NCBI GenBank assembly: GCA_944474755.1
Contig: OX104123.1
Location: 67,821,898-67,885,897 of the forward strand
Length of the DNA stretch: 64,000 bases
From: Limnoperna fortunei
Lineage: Eukaryota; Mollusca; Bivalvia; Mytilida; Modiolidae
Reading direction: 5' to 3'
The notes beneath the pieces were generated by a model, which was given only the letters and a program-made list of their open reading frames with translations, was not told where the DNA came from and searched no databases. Below, in pieces: positions 32,200 to 43,908 of the stretch. The position numbers were made by a program, and so were the translations under genes. Every line of letters starts with the position of its first letter. Position 1 is the first letter of the stretch.

Positions 32200-32480
32200 A
32201 TAAATCTGAATTGAATCCTAACAATTAAGTTTTATGACAAAATCACTCCGTAAAAAGAATGAAGTCTAAAGAAAACCCAATGTCATGTTCATCTTCCTTC
32301 CTAACAATTAAGTATTATGACAAAATTATTCCGTAAATAGAATGAAGTCAAAAGAAAGCCCAATGTCATGTGACAAAATCATTCGGTAAATAGAATGTAG
32401 TCTAAAGAAAGCCCAATGCATGACAAATTCATTCCGTAAAAGGAATGTAGTCTAAAGAAAGCCCAATGTTTGACCGGAAA
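32200..32480 (+). repeat. Tandem repeat, about 60-85 bp unit, four copies
   Basis: Copies share TATGACAAAATCATTCCGTA, AATAGAATG(A/T)AGTCTAAAGA and AAGCCCAATG. They start near 32222, 32308, 32368 and 32420. Unit lengths vary because of internal deletions. Confidence 0.8.
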
Positions 32481-32754
32481 GCTATTGTGCATGACGTATT
32501 AATCTTACAAATAGAGACTATAATTATTCGTTGCAATATATTGTGTGTTTCATTGTTGGAAGAGCCCGTTTATGGCAAAAATAGTGTTAGCTATAGGTGC
32601 GTAAACATACTAAATGTGCTGTAATTGTCTTATTAGAATAGCAATAATTTTTCGGAGGCTGTGTTTTATCATTGTTTTACAACTGGATGACAATTTATGT
32701 CGCATTATTTTATTATCCCAAGCGACATTTGGAAAAGTAGTTTGCTTTCAGTGT

Positions 32755-32885
32755 TTGTATGAATGCCGTTTAATGCCATTGTCAGCAATTTGTTAGCTAC
32801 GTCGTACTGTGCAATTTTTTGGGGGAAAAACTGGCATCCTTGCCATTTAAGATTGAAATCGAGCGCACACCCACAAAACAACACA
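32755..32885 (-). mobile_element. Truncated SINE
   Basis: ATGCCGTTTAATGCCATTGT, CAGCAATTTGTTAGCTA and CTGGCATCCTTGCCATTTAA match the tail and body of the local SINE. The tRNA-like head is absent. Confidence 0.55.
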
Positions 32886-33109
32886 ATGTAGGCCTAACGT
32901 TGGCAATTTTTGCCATGGTTAGTAAATGATTTTCATAAGCACCTTCAATTTTGCTAGTTGTAGCACCTGATCACAATCTGTTCATGGAGTACGTTGTTGC
33001 TAGCAAACCTAAAGGTGCTTACCGAGTTCCACCTGTTCATGCAGTTTGTGCAGTGTGTTCTCTTTGTTTACCTGGTTGAACATCAATTTATACAATTTGT
33101 CATAAACAC

Positions 33110-33310
33110 TCTCTCTCCTTACTTGATTATGACTACCCCTGGATGTGACTGATACAACAGGTGCTACATGTGCAGCAGTCGTTGATTACCTTTCTGGAAC
33201 ACCTGTACTCACCCCAGTAATATTAGGGTTCATGTCACTTAGCTTTTGGTTTTTGTCTTTTGTGTCTGTAACTTCTGTAATTCCCCATTCTTATTGTTTA
33301 ACCATGGATT
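33110..33310 (+). mobile_element. Retroelement-tail-like remnant
   Basis: GGTGCTACATGTGCAGCAG, CTTTCTGGAACACCTG and CACCCCAGTAATATTAGGGT, then TTTGTGTCTGTAACTTCTG, resemble a diverged retroelement 3' tail of the type found elsewhere in this window (GAGCACCTGA...CACCC...TTGGGTTC). No coding region attached. Confidence 0.45.
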
Positions 33311-33589
33311 TACCTGTCCATGACATATTAAAGTGAATACTCCTTAGTATATTCGATTCTTTTTCTTTTGTACATTTCGAATAAGAATTGTAGAATGAAC
33401 TCATCTTAACTAACAATCGTATAATTATAATTAGATGTTGTGTCAAGTCCCAATGATCTTTGTTCACGGAACAGATAATCATGTAAAAATTATTATATGC
33501 ATGAAAAATCTTTATATTCGAAATTCCGGTATGAAGAATACAAAAAGAAACTAGACACAGTCGATCTAGCGATCAATGATACCCACGCT

Positions 33590-34150
33590 TTTGTAAAAAT
33601 TTCTAAAGTTTGTTGTGGACTGCGACCTTGAAATTAGACGGATTTCCCCAAAAATCAATAGGTTTCTTACCAACATGATATATAACAATGTCCCAAAGTT
33701 TAATTCAAATCGAATGTAAGCTTCTTGAATTATCATCCGGAAACCAAATGTGGACGGACATGAGGATCACTATATACCCCGGACTCTGTCGATCGGGGTA
33801 TAACAAGAAATGTAGCTATGCCACGAAACTGGATTTTCAACGATCGGATGAAAACTTTTTGAGTAATTGTCCGGAAACAACTTTTTTGTAAAAAATTCTA
33901 ACGTTTTTCGTGGACTGCGACCTTGAAATTTGACGGATTTCCCCCAAAATAGATAGGCTTCTTACCAACATGATTTAAAACAATATCCCACAGTTTCATT
34001 CAAATCAGATGTAAACTTCTTGAATTATCATCCGGAAACCAAATGTGGACGGACAGACGGCCATGAGGATCACTATATACCCCGGACTCTGTCGATCGGG
34101 GTATAAAAAGAAACGTAGCTTTGCCACGAAACCGGATTTTCAACGATTTA
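33590..34150 (+). repeat. Tandem duplication of a 300-bp repeat
   Basis: 33590-33855 and 33888-34150 are copies with about 85-90 percent identity by eye. They share GTGGACTGCGACCTTGAAAT, TGAATTATCATCCGGAAACC and ACTATATACCCCGGACTCTG followed by TCGATCGGGGTAT. CCCCGACTCTGTCGATCGGGG-like sequence can form a short hairpin. Probably part of a dispersed family. Confidence 0.8.
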
Positions 34151-34154
34151 ATCC

Positions 34155-35175
34155 TTAATTTTAGTAGTACATGTAGACTAAAAAGGCAGCAGTTATATGG
34201 TTGTGATATTAGTATTTGAAGAAAAGGGGCAAAAACGCCCAATACCTAGCACCAATGAATGATGTAATGTGAGTATAAGTAACTAGGTGTTTTCGTGAAA
34301 ATGGTGAAAGTTACCACGACACCAAGACTACAAGGTGCATTAAATAGTTCCACATGTAACTATCAAAGCCAAAAGTGATTACATCGGATGTGAGAATTAG
34401 TCTGAATGCAAATGTTAAATTTAAGTTAAACTATCTAGAGGTTACACAGGCTTTTTGTTCCCAGGTTAATGGAAGAAAACTTCTTGATATAAATGTCATC
34501 TGAAAGGTAAGGAAACCGCTTGTAATAAAACATTTTTGTGAGTGAAAATCTGATTGTAGAAACTTTAGGCAGAAAAAAATTATAACTGCCTCAGTTTCCG
34601 GCGCACTCCTATAGGAGGCAGAGTCAATTTGCTCTGTCAAGTACATACATATGGCACTATATGATAATTCTTTTGCCAATTTTTGCTAAATCAAAACAAG
34701 CAAACAAAAAGCATATATACAAATGTACCTTTTATTGTATGAATGACAAATACAGTATGTTTACACAGGCAAGGACACAGCAGTTTTTACAAATTATTAA
34801 ATATTAAATTAATTTCAGTATTAAATTGGCTGGACCCATAAAATGTCAAACTAGATCATTAATAAATATATTTGGTTTTATCAATATATAAACATTGATA
34901 AAAAGTTTAAGACATTTTGGACACTTGAGAAATAAGTGTTCTTGGAAATCACAATTGTCTAATAAGAATTAAGACATTGGAAAATAATGTGAAAATAATT
35001 GTCTGCACATATTATTTATCAATGCACCCAACCCTTATATTGATTTGGTCAGACAATGATGACATTTGATGATTATGATTATTTTGTATATTTTTTCTTA
35101 TTTGATTATATTTCTCACTTTAAAGAAAATTTTATATTTGTCTTATTCAATTTTAATGCTAATTTTAAACAAAAT
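34155..35175. other. Intergenic DNA without recognised features
   Basis: AT-rich; only short unsupported frames. Confidence 0.55.
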
Positions 35176-35179
35176 TTCA

Positions 35180-35525
35180 ATCTTCCTCCAAAATGAAGTT
35201 ATAAAGCACTTCTGGCCCCAAATCCAATCCTAAGCTAGGGTTGCACATAAACTACCTACAAACCAAATGTCAGCAAACTACCTCCATCTTAACTCGTTGT
35301 AGAGCAGAAACGGTTTTATTTTATTTTTAGCAAAGGTAACCTGGACATGATTTGCCCCAATTCAAATCCCAAGATTTGTTTGCTCATAAAATACAAGTCA
35401 AATACAACTCAGCACAGTCCCTCCATCTTAACTCAAGTAACTGAACGGAAACTGTTCTTCTATTTTTAGTAACAGTGACCTTGAACCGATTGGCTCCAAA
35501 TCCAATCCCTAGCTAGGATGCGAGG
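35180..35525 (+). repeat. Two diverged copies of a 150-190-bp repeat
   Basis: Shared strings are CTCCATCTTAACTC, GAAACTGTTCT or GAAACGGTTTT, TTTTTAG(T/C)AA-AGTGACCT and AAATCCAATCC(C/T)(T/A)AGCTAGG. Diverged; no coding content. Confidence 0.55.
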
Positions 35526-35674
35526 TATTAACCAGAAATCCTGTTTGACGCCTCCCGTCATACCCCAATCTAATAACTAGGATTTTCTTTAAAAACCTGG
35601 TTAAAAACCACAGACAATACATTACCCTTAAAGGCATTTTCTGAGAACGACTTTAACTTCAGTAACAATTGTAA

Positions 35675-38130
35675 CCCGTAGCTGGAGATTCCGACCTGTG
35701 CTCGAAATTCCGCACTGTTTTGCTCGGAATTCCGCATTTTTGCGCGGAATTAGCTCGGAAATTTGGACTTTGTCATTTGTTTAGATTGGAAAATGCGCCG
35801 AAAGTTGGACTTTAATATTTTTCAGCACGGAATTAGCTCGCAATTTTGGACTTTGTCATTTTATAGCTTGGAAAATGCGCGGAAAGTTGGACTTTAATAT
35901 TTTTCAGCACGGAATTATCTAGGAAATTTGGACTCTGTCATTATTTTAGCTTGGAAAAGTTGGACTAATGTTTTTGCTCAATGATATGGGGATTTAGAAT
36001 TGCATTAAATATGTTAGAATTTCACTAGAATATCTTTCTGGTTAAAAAACAAAATTATGCTGAAAATGTATATATACATTGGTCACCAAACAACAATTAT
36101 TGCTTATTAAAAACTTTGACAGTTTCATGTTAAAATATTAGCATTCAATTTATCAGAGACATTTACATATGTAATTATATGTCTCTGAATTTATTAATTA
36201 AACTAGTTTACATGTATAAGCTCTGAAAAACTAAAGATATTCCGAGTTTTACAAGAGCATAAATTGCAATAATTATTTGCTATCAATACAAAAACACTAA
36301 ATTAAATCTGTAATCAATCATAAAATTAACATTTAATTTTTAAAAATATTAAATTTTTCATGTACTATTAGTGAAGTATTTTTTAAGTAAAATCTATATA
36401 ATATAGAAGTATAATGTTTTTAAAGCAGTGGCTTGTTTTATTTCTAAAATAAATGTTTTATTACTCAAAAGAATTTAAAATGATTTTTTCTAAAAATGCT
36501 TATTTTTTTTAACACAACACAAATTTGGTTTTTGATCAATCAGTTTTCAAATATTGACCAATGAAAATGGAGAATCATTAGCCAATCAAAAAATTTGGCA
36601 CATTTTTCAAATGGATTTTGAGGAGGAAACCTTAATGGAGTTTGTTTACATTTTTGAAACCTAAGATAAGGTATGTGTTTTATATTAAATTTCCTGAAAT
36701 TAATTTATAAAAATAATAAATTTATAGAACACTGCTACAAATTTTGATCCAATAATATGTCTCAGTAGTTCACAAAGGAAATATTGTCAGTAAATTTTTC
36801 AACAGTGTTCATATGAAGTCGGCCATTTTGAAAAAAATTATCTTTCATATCACTCTGGTTTCAAACATATTTATCATAACAATAAAAAAACTAATAGATA
36901 TTTAAGGTAATTGTTAAACATTTTATTTAGTATAAAAATGGTGCACATTGTCTATATGTTTGTATGCCCATAAAGTTTATTAATAATTACATAAAGTGTG
37001 TAATCAAAACAAGTGCATGTATTTATTTCTTTAAGCAATTTACATATGACAACATACAAAGCTAACTGAAAATGATCAAATTCTTTAATAGTTAGTGTTT
37101 CTTTTTTTATTAACACAGTAAAATTGCATGTGCAAAAAACAGTAGATTTGTTGTGTTTGCAGATGTTTTAAACAAACTGATTTCTACTTATAGAAATTTT
37201 AAAGTTCTAATTATTATACATGTAATAGCAATATTTGTTAATTTTTCTGTAAATAAAATGAATAAATTAAATAAAAATAAAATAAAATGTGTGTGAACAT
37301 TTTCAGCATTAAAAAATCATCTATTTGTTGACCTTAATAATTTTGACTGATTCGTCTTTTACTCTGGAAGTATGTTATTGTTTAATTTTATTTTCTTTCA
37401 GGATAACATTAATAAGCAATGGAAAATGGACATGTGAATATGATATCAGGCTTCTATGTAAAGCAGAAGCAACAAAGAACTTGAGAAGTATCCCTTGCTG
37501 TCAGAATGATGGGGAAAACAAATAATATTAATTTATTAATGTTCTATTGAATTTTAAATACCAGTATTTATTATGCTAGAATGCAGTTAGTGCTTATCCT
37601 TTTAAAATAAGAAATAAATGATAGAATCTTATTAACAATTGTTTTACTTTTCAGAAAACTCAGTGGCACTTGAACAGATTTTACATGCAATCCTCCACTA
37701 AAAATGATCTAGCTATGAGCATTGATGAGATCAACTAGGATTCCCTGGCATAAAATCAGCCTAAGCAAAATTTTGACATCCCAGGAACCAAAATATAAGA
37801 CCCCATGGAAAAAAATTCCAAGCCCCTCGGAGAAAAATTCCACCATAACTTTCCAAGCTAAATTTCCGACACATGCATGGAAAAAAATTCCGCGGTTGGT
37901 TGAAATTCCGAGCTTATCTCCAACATTCGGACAAATTCCAAGCTATTTTCCGACTAAGCGTGGAGTATTCGGACTTTTCCGAGCTATTTCCAAGCTTAGC
38001 TTGGAATTTTGTAACAAATTCCGCGCTAATGTCGGAAAATCTGTCGGAAATATGTACATATGTTTTTTTTCAGGGTTTTTCGACGAAAATATTTTTTTCC
38101 CTGCTAAAATGCGGAATCTCCAGCTACGGG
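35675..38130. mobile_element. 2.46-kb element with 19-bp terminal inverted repeats
   Basis: CCCGTAGCTGGAGATTCCG at 35675-35693 is exactly inverted at 38112-38130. Inside both ends, about 300 bp are packed with GGAATT, TTCCGCGC and AGCTCGGAAA motifs: on the left as about 2.5 tandem units of 95 bp, on the right more scattered. The middle is AT-rich with no transposase frame. Size and CCC tips recall piggyBac, but the flanks (GTAA and ATAT) are not a TTAA duplication. Class uncertain. Confidence 0.65.
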
Positions 38131-38755
38131 ATATTTATTAAGAATGACCTGATATATAACCGTCCTGTGTATTTATTTACGTGGGCCATACTTGTAAGTA
38201 CTTTAATGAAGGGAATCCTTTGAATGTTTACCACAACCTCAGCAAAAATTTTAATGGTAATTATCTGGAAATGATGATGTCTGTAATCTTACTGCAATTT
38301 TTTTTACATAAATGTAAATTTTTTATGAATGCATGATATTGATGTCAAAACGTTTTTATAGAGTAACATGAGTTGGCTCATTTCTTAGTTTTACTTTTAA
38401 ACAGATAAACAAACTCTGTTATAAACTAGAAACAAAATGTCAGAAAGTCAAGATTTAGCAACATATTCCATGTTTATTTATTGACGGTACTTGTACATTT
38501 GTTCTTTAAAATATATGATGCAGTAACCATAGCAACGTCGGTTTTGTAAATTAATGTAAACAATGATGTCATCCAGTAACTATTGTCCCTCCATTCTCCA
38601 TTGTCACTCCACAGGTTGTTTAGAAACAGTTGCATTACCGGGAACTATTGATAAACTGTGTCAATGTTGTGATACAGAATAACAACATCAATTCAAAATG
38701 TCAGACAATGTGTGTCTCCACTGACTGACTTATCTCCCTTTATTATTGGCTACAT

Positions 38756-38802
38756 CTATGTTTCATCATCATCCTCCTCCTCCTCCATTTCTACACTGGC
38801 TT
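38756..38802 (-). CDS. SNAPC5: Candidate last exon of SNAPC5
   Basis: On the minus strand the acceptor AATTTTTCAG is followed by a frame reading EASVEMEEEEDDDET and TAG. Human SNAPC5 also ends in an acidic run after an EAS motif. The exon needs one leading base, but exon 2 ends in phase 0, so one more exon of length 3n+1 must lie between 38803 and 43908, or this call is wrong. Confidence 0.4.
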
Positions 38803-39277
38803 CTGAAAAATTCGAAATATTCTTTAAATAGCCCATCCTACTTGTTTAAAATGGCCTTGGTAGTCAATTGGTAAATGCTGGGTTTTAGCTAGGATTTTGG
38901 AACCATTGGTCACTTTTGAGCACGATCATTTTTAAGATATAATGTGTGTATATTTATTTATGTGCATGTTAAATGTATGCAAAATTATTAATTAATGAAT
39001 ACAATCAGTAACAAAAGATATTTAATATTTTCTAACATCATTTTTTTCATATATAATGTATGCATTGTAAAATGCTGTATTACAAATATTTAAAATATAT
39101 TGAAATTCAATATTTTATAAGTGACTGCCAAAATACTATTTTTTATTATGTTTAAATTTTTGCATAAGTAATTCAAATACCAGCAGCTTCGTATTTGCAA
39201 TCTCTTGCACAGAGTTCATTTCCGGTCCAGAGACTGTCGATATTTTCTTTTTGCTTTGTGCCAGTTTTAGCTAGTGT

Positions 39278-39690
39278 TTAACCCTACGGTTTATGCACAC
39301 AGTAAAATTATGCAGAAAACAGCATTAAAAATTGTGCATAAACATGAGGCTATGACAAATTATGACAATTCATGATGCAAAGGGCAATAAAGTTAATTAA
39401 AAGGAGACATAGGGCGGCTGTGTTCAAAATGACAAGGCAACTTCAACTTCGCTTTTAAAGATGAACAAGGGATCAGCTAATATTTTAACCCTACGGTTTA
39501 TGCACAAATCACGTGGAAACTTGCATTAATAGCTGAGGCGTTAACATCGGGATATGACAAAAATATGACGATTCATGATGCAAAGGGCATTAAAATTAAA
39601 AGGATACATAGGGCGGCTGTAAAAAATGACAAGGCGACTTCAACTTCGCATTTAAAGATGAAAAAGGCGAAGTGGTATCATGACAAGGTG
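39278..39690 (+). repeat. Tandem duplication, about 205 bp
   Basis: Both halves begin TTAACCCTACGGTTTATGCA (about 39278 and 39485) and share GATTCATGATGCAAAGGGCA, CATAGGGCGGCTGT and GACTTCAACTTCGC. Function unknown. Confidence 0.8.
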
Positions 39691-40272
39691 GTTCTAGCAT
39701 CCACTCATACCTGATCGATTGTGACTGTGTATATACAGTAATTAACTGCTTAATTATAAAACCATGTCCTTTAATACATTTATTTCATAATTAGTTTGAT
39801 TGACTTGGATCATAAACTTGTACCATGGCTTAGGTCAGTTTTTTGGATTTACCTGAGCCAATCTTTGATGATGAAAATTTTTACTTCGAAATTTTAAGTG
39901 GCAAATTATGTTCAAAATATAATTGTCATTTCTGAAAAGGATCGCCAATTGCGAAAGTGGCAAGCACTAACTAAACCACTCAAATGTATGAAGACTTACC
40001 TTACGCATAAGGCAGTCAAGCAGTAATATACATGTACAGTACTATAGGGGGATTTAATGTGAATGATTGTAAATGTTTTTGTCACCATGGAGAATGTATT
40101 TTTTGGAATTTTGTTGAATTAATCGACAGGCCCTAAAAAATGACAGGACATAATAGTTCTAGATATCTTGAGCATGTTAAGTAAAATCGTCATCAGATAC
40201 AACAGTTATAAACTTTTCAGACGAGTCACTAGAATTCTATCCTTTTTTTATTTTGGACGTCAAATGTAAATT

Positions 40273-40735
40273 ACCTACCGTCAGGGTGATCGTTGACACT
40301 GAGGTCTATTGGGATCACCTGACCTTTGATGTCTGCCATATGACTAATACCTACCGTCACGGTGATCGTTGACACTGAGGTCTATTGGGATCACATGACC
40401 TTTGATGTCTGCCACATGACTACCTACCGTCATGGTGATCGTAGACACTGAGGTCTATTGGGATCACCTGACCTTTGATGTCTGCCATATGACTAATACC
40501 TACCGTCACGGTGATCATTGACACTGAGGTCTATTGGGATCACGTGACCTTTGATGTCTGCCACATGACTACCTACCATCATGGTGATCGTAGACACTGA
40601 GGTCTATTGGGATCACATGACCTCTGATGTCTGCCACATGACTAATACCTACCGTCACGGTGATCGTTGACACTGAGGTCTATTGGGATCACATGACCTC
40701 TGATGTCTGCCGCATGACTAATCTGTCCATTTGAG
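40273..40735 (+). repeat. 75-bp minisatellite, six units
   Basis: The unit ACCTACCGTCACGGTGATCG, TTGACACTGAGGTCTATTGG, GATCACATGACCTTTGATGT, CTGCCACATGACTA begins near 40274, 40349, 40421, 40498, 40570 and 40647. Adjacent units alternate between two subtypes (with and without ATATGACTAAT), suggesting a two-unit period. Confidence 0.9.
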
Positions 40736-41419
40736 TTAACATTTTCCTAAAAATATATAACACGATAAATATTAGTTTTTGTTTGTATATTAACATGAAC
40801 CTAGTAACAATTTTAATATTATTTCTGCCAATGGTAAATATAATAAAGAAATCGATAGATTCATTGTCCTAAGTAAATTAAGACATTTATATGGCTCCCT
40901 GCACTAATCTTCATTACATTGATCAATATTGGATTAAACACTGTGTTTTAGGAAATTATTAATGTGTTAACTTATAATTCTCATTAATAGTAGTTGCGAT
41001 TTTTAATGCTGCAAAAACAGTTACAGAAACCCATCTAGACCTCAAAATGTACAAAGGCCGGAAATTGTAGAAATATACAAAACATAGTACCAAAGGAATC
41101 TCGATTCTGTTGTTATTAACAGAAGAAAAAAAAAAAGAAAAAAAAATACAAAATGAAACCCAATTTTTTATTTATATTACATTACATTAAAATCTCAATC
41201 CATTTAATTAGAAATCATTGTGAAGACAAAACATTGTTCCCTCTCCCTTTTGATACGCTAGGAGGACGCCATCTTGTTTACATTGGATACTGAAAGTAGT
41301 CCACTCAGAGGAAATATCGATTTATAAATTATTTGAGATGACATAATTAGATGTTTTTATCCAATCAAAGCACTTAATATAAATAAATTACAGCATGAAT
41401 AGAATATTTAAAGACATTT

Positions 41420-42058
41420 GTACCATGACCAGTTCAGAGCACCTGTGACACAAACTGAGTTTTCCAATGTACTAGTACCATGACCAGATCAGAGCACCTG
41501 TGACACAAACTGAGTTTTCCAATTTACCATGACCAGATCAGAGCACCTGTGACACAAACTGAGTTTTCCAATGTACCATGACCAGTTCAGAGCACCTGTG
41601 ACTCAAACTGTGTTTTCCAATGTACCATGACCAGATTAGAGCACCTGTGACACAAACTGAGTTTTCCAATGTACCATGACCAGTTCAGAGCACCTGTGAC
41701 ACAAACTGAGTTCTCCAATGTACCATGACCAGATCAGAGCACCGGTGACACAAATTGAGTTTTCCAATGTACCATGACCAGAGCCCCTGTGACACAAACT
41801 GAGTTTTCCAATCTACCATGACCAGATTAGAGCACCTGTGACACAAACTGAGTTTTCCAATCTACCATGACCATATTAGAGCACCTGTGACACAAACTGA
41901 GTTTTCCAATGTACTATGATCAGATCAGTGCACCGGTGACACAAACTGAGTTCTCCAATGTACCATGACCAGATTAGAGCACCTGTGACACAAACTGAGT
42001 TTTCCAATGTACCATGATCAGTTCAGAGCCCCTGTGACACAAACTGAGTTTTCCAATA
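41420..42058 (+). repeat. 49-bp minisatellite, about 13 units
   Basis: The unit is TACCATGACCAGATCAGAGC then ACCTGTGACACAAACTGAG and TTTTCCAATG. Units are highly similar. A short 26-bp array (CACAGGTCACATGATAC-type, three copies) follows at 42155-42212. Confidence 0.92.
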
Positions 42059-42599
42059 GTATGAAAATGATGATGGTTCAAAACAAAGAACTATGGATTG
42101 GTCAGTCTATCCACTCACCCATTAAACAATCAATCACAATAAATAAGACCATAAACAGGTCACATGATACAAGTCACAGGTCCCATGATACTAGTCACAG
42201 GTCACATGACATACCTCCAAAATTACGTACCAAAAATTGAGAAATGCCTTGTTTTACCTTGATATTATCTTAATTTTACAATTTCTATAAAAAGCAAACA
42301 GCTGTTCTTGTTTATTAGTCTTGAATTTGATCCAAAATTATTCAACAAACTGAGGCATAAGCATGATAAGGAATGTAGTCAAATACATGTACCTGCTTAG
42401 TGTAACTTATCAAGCAGAGCTGGATAAATATACAAATTTTGTCCATTGTCAGAAAATATCAAATTTATTTGTTGTACGGGCCTTAGAAACAGGTAAAAAT
42501 GGGAGACTCTGCAGAGCATTTCTCACCTGTTTCACGGAGAGTACAAATAAAATATATATTTTCTGACAATGTATAAACATTGTTTCTATCATAAACTAG

Positions 42600-43563
42600 A
42601 TGCTCCCAGGAGCCTGTAATCGCTCACCTGGGACAAAAGCAGAAAATTTCATTAAAAAATTGCCATTTAAGGGCAATAACTTCTATAAGGAGTCATCTGA
42701 CAATTTCAGACCAATCAAGTGAATTGTAGAACTTTTATTGCTGATCATTTTTGCTATTTATAGTTTTACTCTAGCTGTTATAGTTTTTAAGTTATAGGAC
42801 AAATAGGAAAATTTCATAAACAATTGTCATTTAAGGGCAATAACTCCTATAAGGAGTCATGTGATGATTTCAAACCAAGTAAGTGAATTGTAGAACTTTT
42901 ATTGCTGATCATTTTTGCTATTTATAGTTTTACTCTAGCTGTTATAGTTTTTTAAGTTATAGGACAAATAGGAAAATTTCATAAACAATTGTCATTTAAG
43001 GGCAATAACTCCTATAAGGAGTCATGTGATGATTTCAAACCAAGTAAGTGAATTGTAGAACTTTTATTGCTGATCATTTTTGCTATTTATAGTTTTACTC
43101 TAGCTGTTATAGTTTTTAAGTTATAGGACAAAAAGGGGAAAATTTCATAAAAAATTGTCATTAAGGGCAATAACTCCTATAAGAAGTCATCTGACAATTT
43201 CAGCCTGGGAATTTCCTAGCTAAGTTTGTCAGGGTTTCGTGGACACATGTGGATACAGAAACCCTGACTTGTGAGGATGTATAGCCTATAGCTACTACAA
43301 TTTTTGAGATATCGATCAAAAATTTGTGTTGACACCCGTTCTATTTTTAGTAACAGCAGCCATCTTTGTCCATTGATCAACACCCTGGGTAAAAATTTGA
43401 AACTACGAACCCTAAGGATGATTGTGGCCAAGATTGAAAAAAATTGGCCCAGTGGTTTCAGCGGAGAAGATTTTTTTAAAAGTTTACGATGGACGACGGA
43501 CAAGGGAGGACGGACGCCAAGTGATGGCAAAAGCTCACATGAACCTTCGGTCCAGGTGAGCTA
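42600..43563 (-). mobile_element. Second, reversed copy of the CTCACCTGG-ended repeat
   Basis: Reverse-complement counterpart of 18681-20340. It starts GCTCCCAGGAGCCTGTAATC and ends GAACCTTCGGTCCAGGTGAG. It has about four internal units; the units at about 42836 and 43012 are almost identical over 175 bp. Part of it is replaced by a MITE arm at 43204-43279. Confidence 0.8.
43204..43279. mobile_element. Truncated arm of the 4822-5297 MITE
   Basis: GGGAATTTCCTAGCTAAGTT...GACTTGTGAGGATG matches the right arm of the element at 5222-5297 almost base for base. The left arm is missing. It sits inside the dispersed repeat at 42600-43563. Confidence 0.85.
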
Positions 43564-43908
43564 AAAACATTAAAAAAGAGCACTTCATGCAGATTTCTGA
43601 TGTGAAATTTTCGGCGCATATTCTAGGAATAGTCTGATGTCATAAACAAATATTGTATTTGACAACAAGTCTTAAACCAGAACAGAATACTAAATACTTG
43701 TAGAAGTGAGCACAAGGGTTCTAGGGGACTTTATGCCAAATAAAGAAACAAATTATTTAGCTTCCTTTATTGTACAGCATATGTAATGATAAACAATTTT
43801 TTATCATTTTCCGAACAGACAATAGCTTCACAAAATGATCATGTGTATTCATCATTAAAACCTTAAAACAGGTAAAGCTACAGGTGTAAATATACTAGTA
43901 CAACTTAC

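Noticed and set aside
35675..38130. A firm piggyBac assignment
   Set aside because: CCC tips and size fit, but flanks are not TTAA and no transposase is visible.
37722..38223. A coding gene of 116-139 residues in two overlapping frames
   Set aside because: It lies in the motif-rich end of an inverted-repeat element; residues follow the GGAATT repeats.
41275..41300. A promoter with an AAGATGGCG-type initiator on the minus strand
   Set aside because: The motif is there, but the following frame closes at once and no gene is attached.
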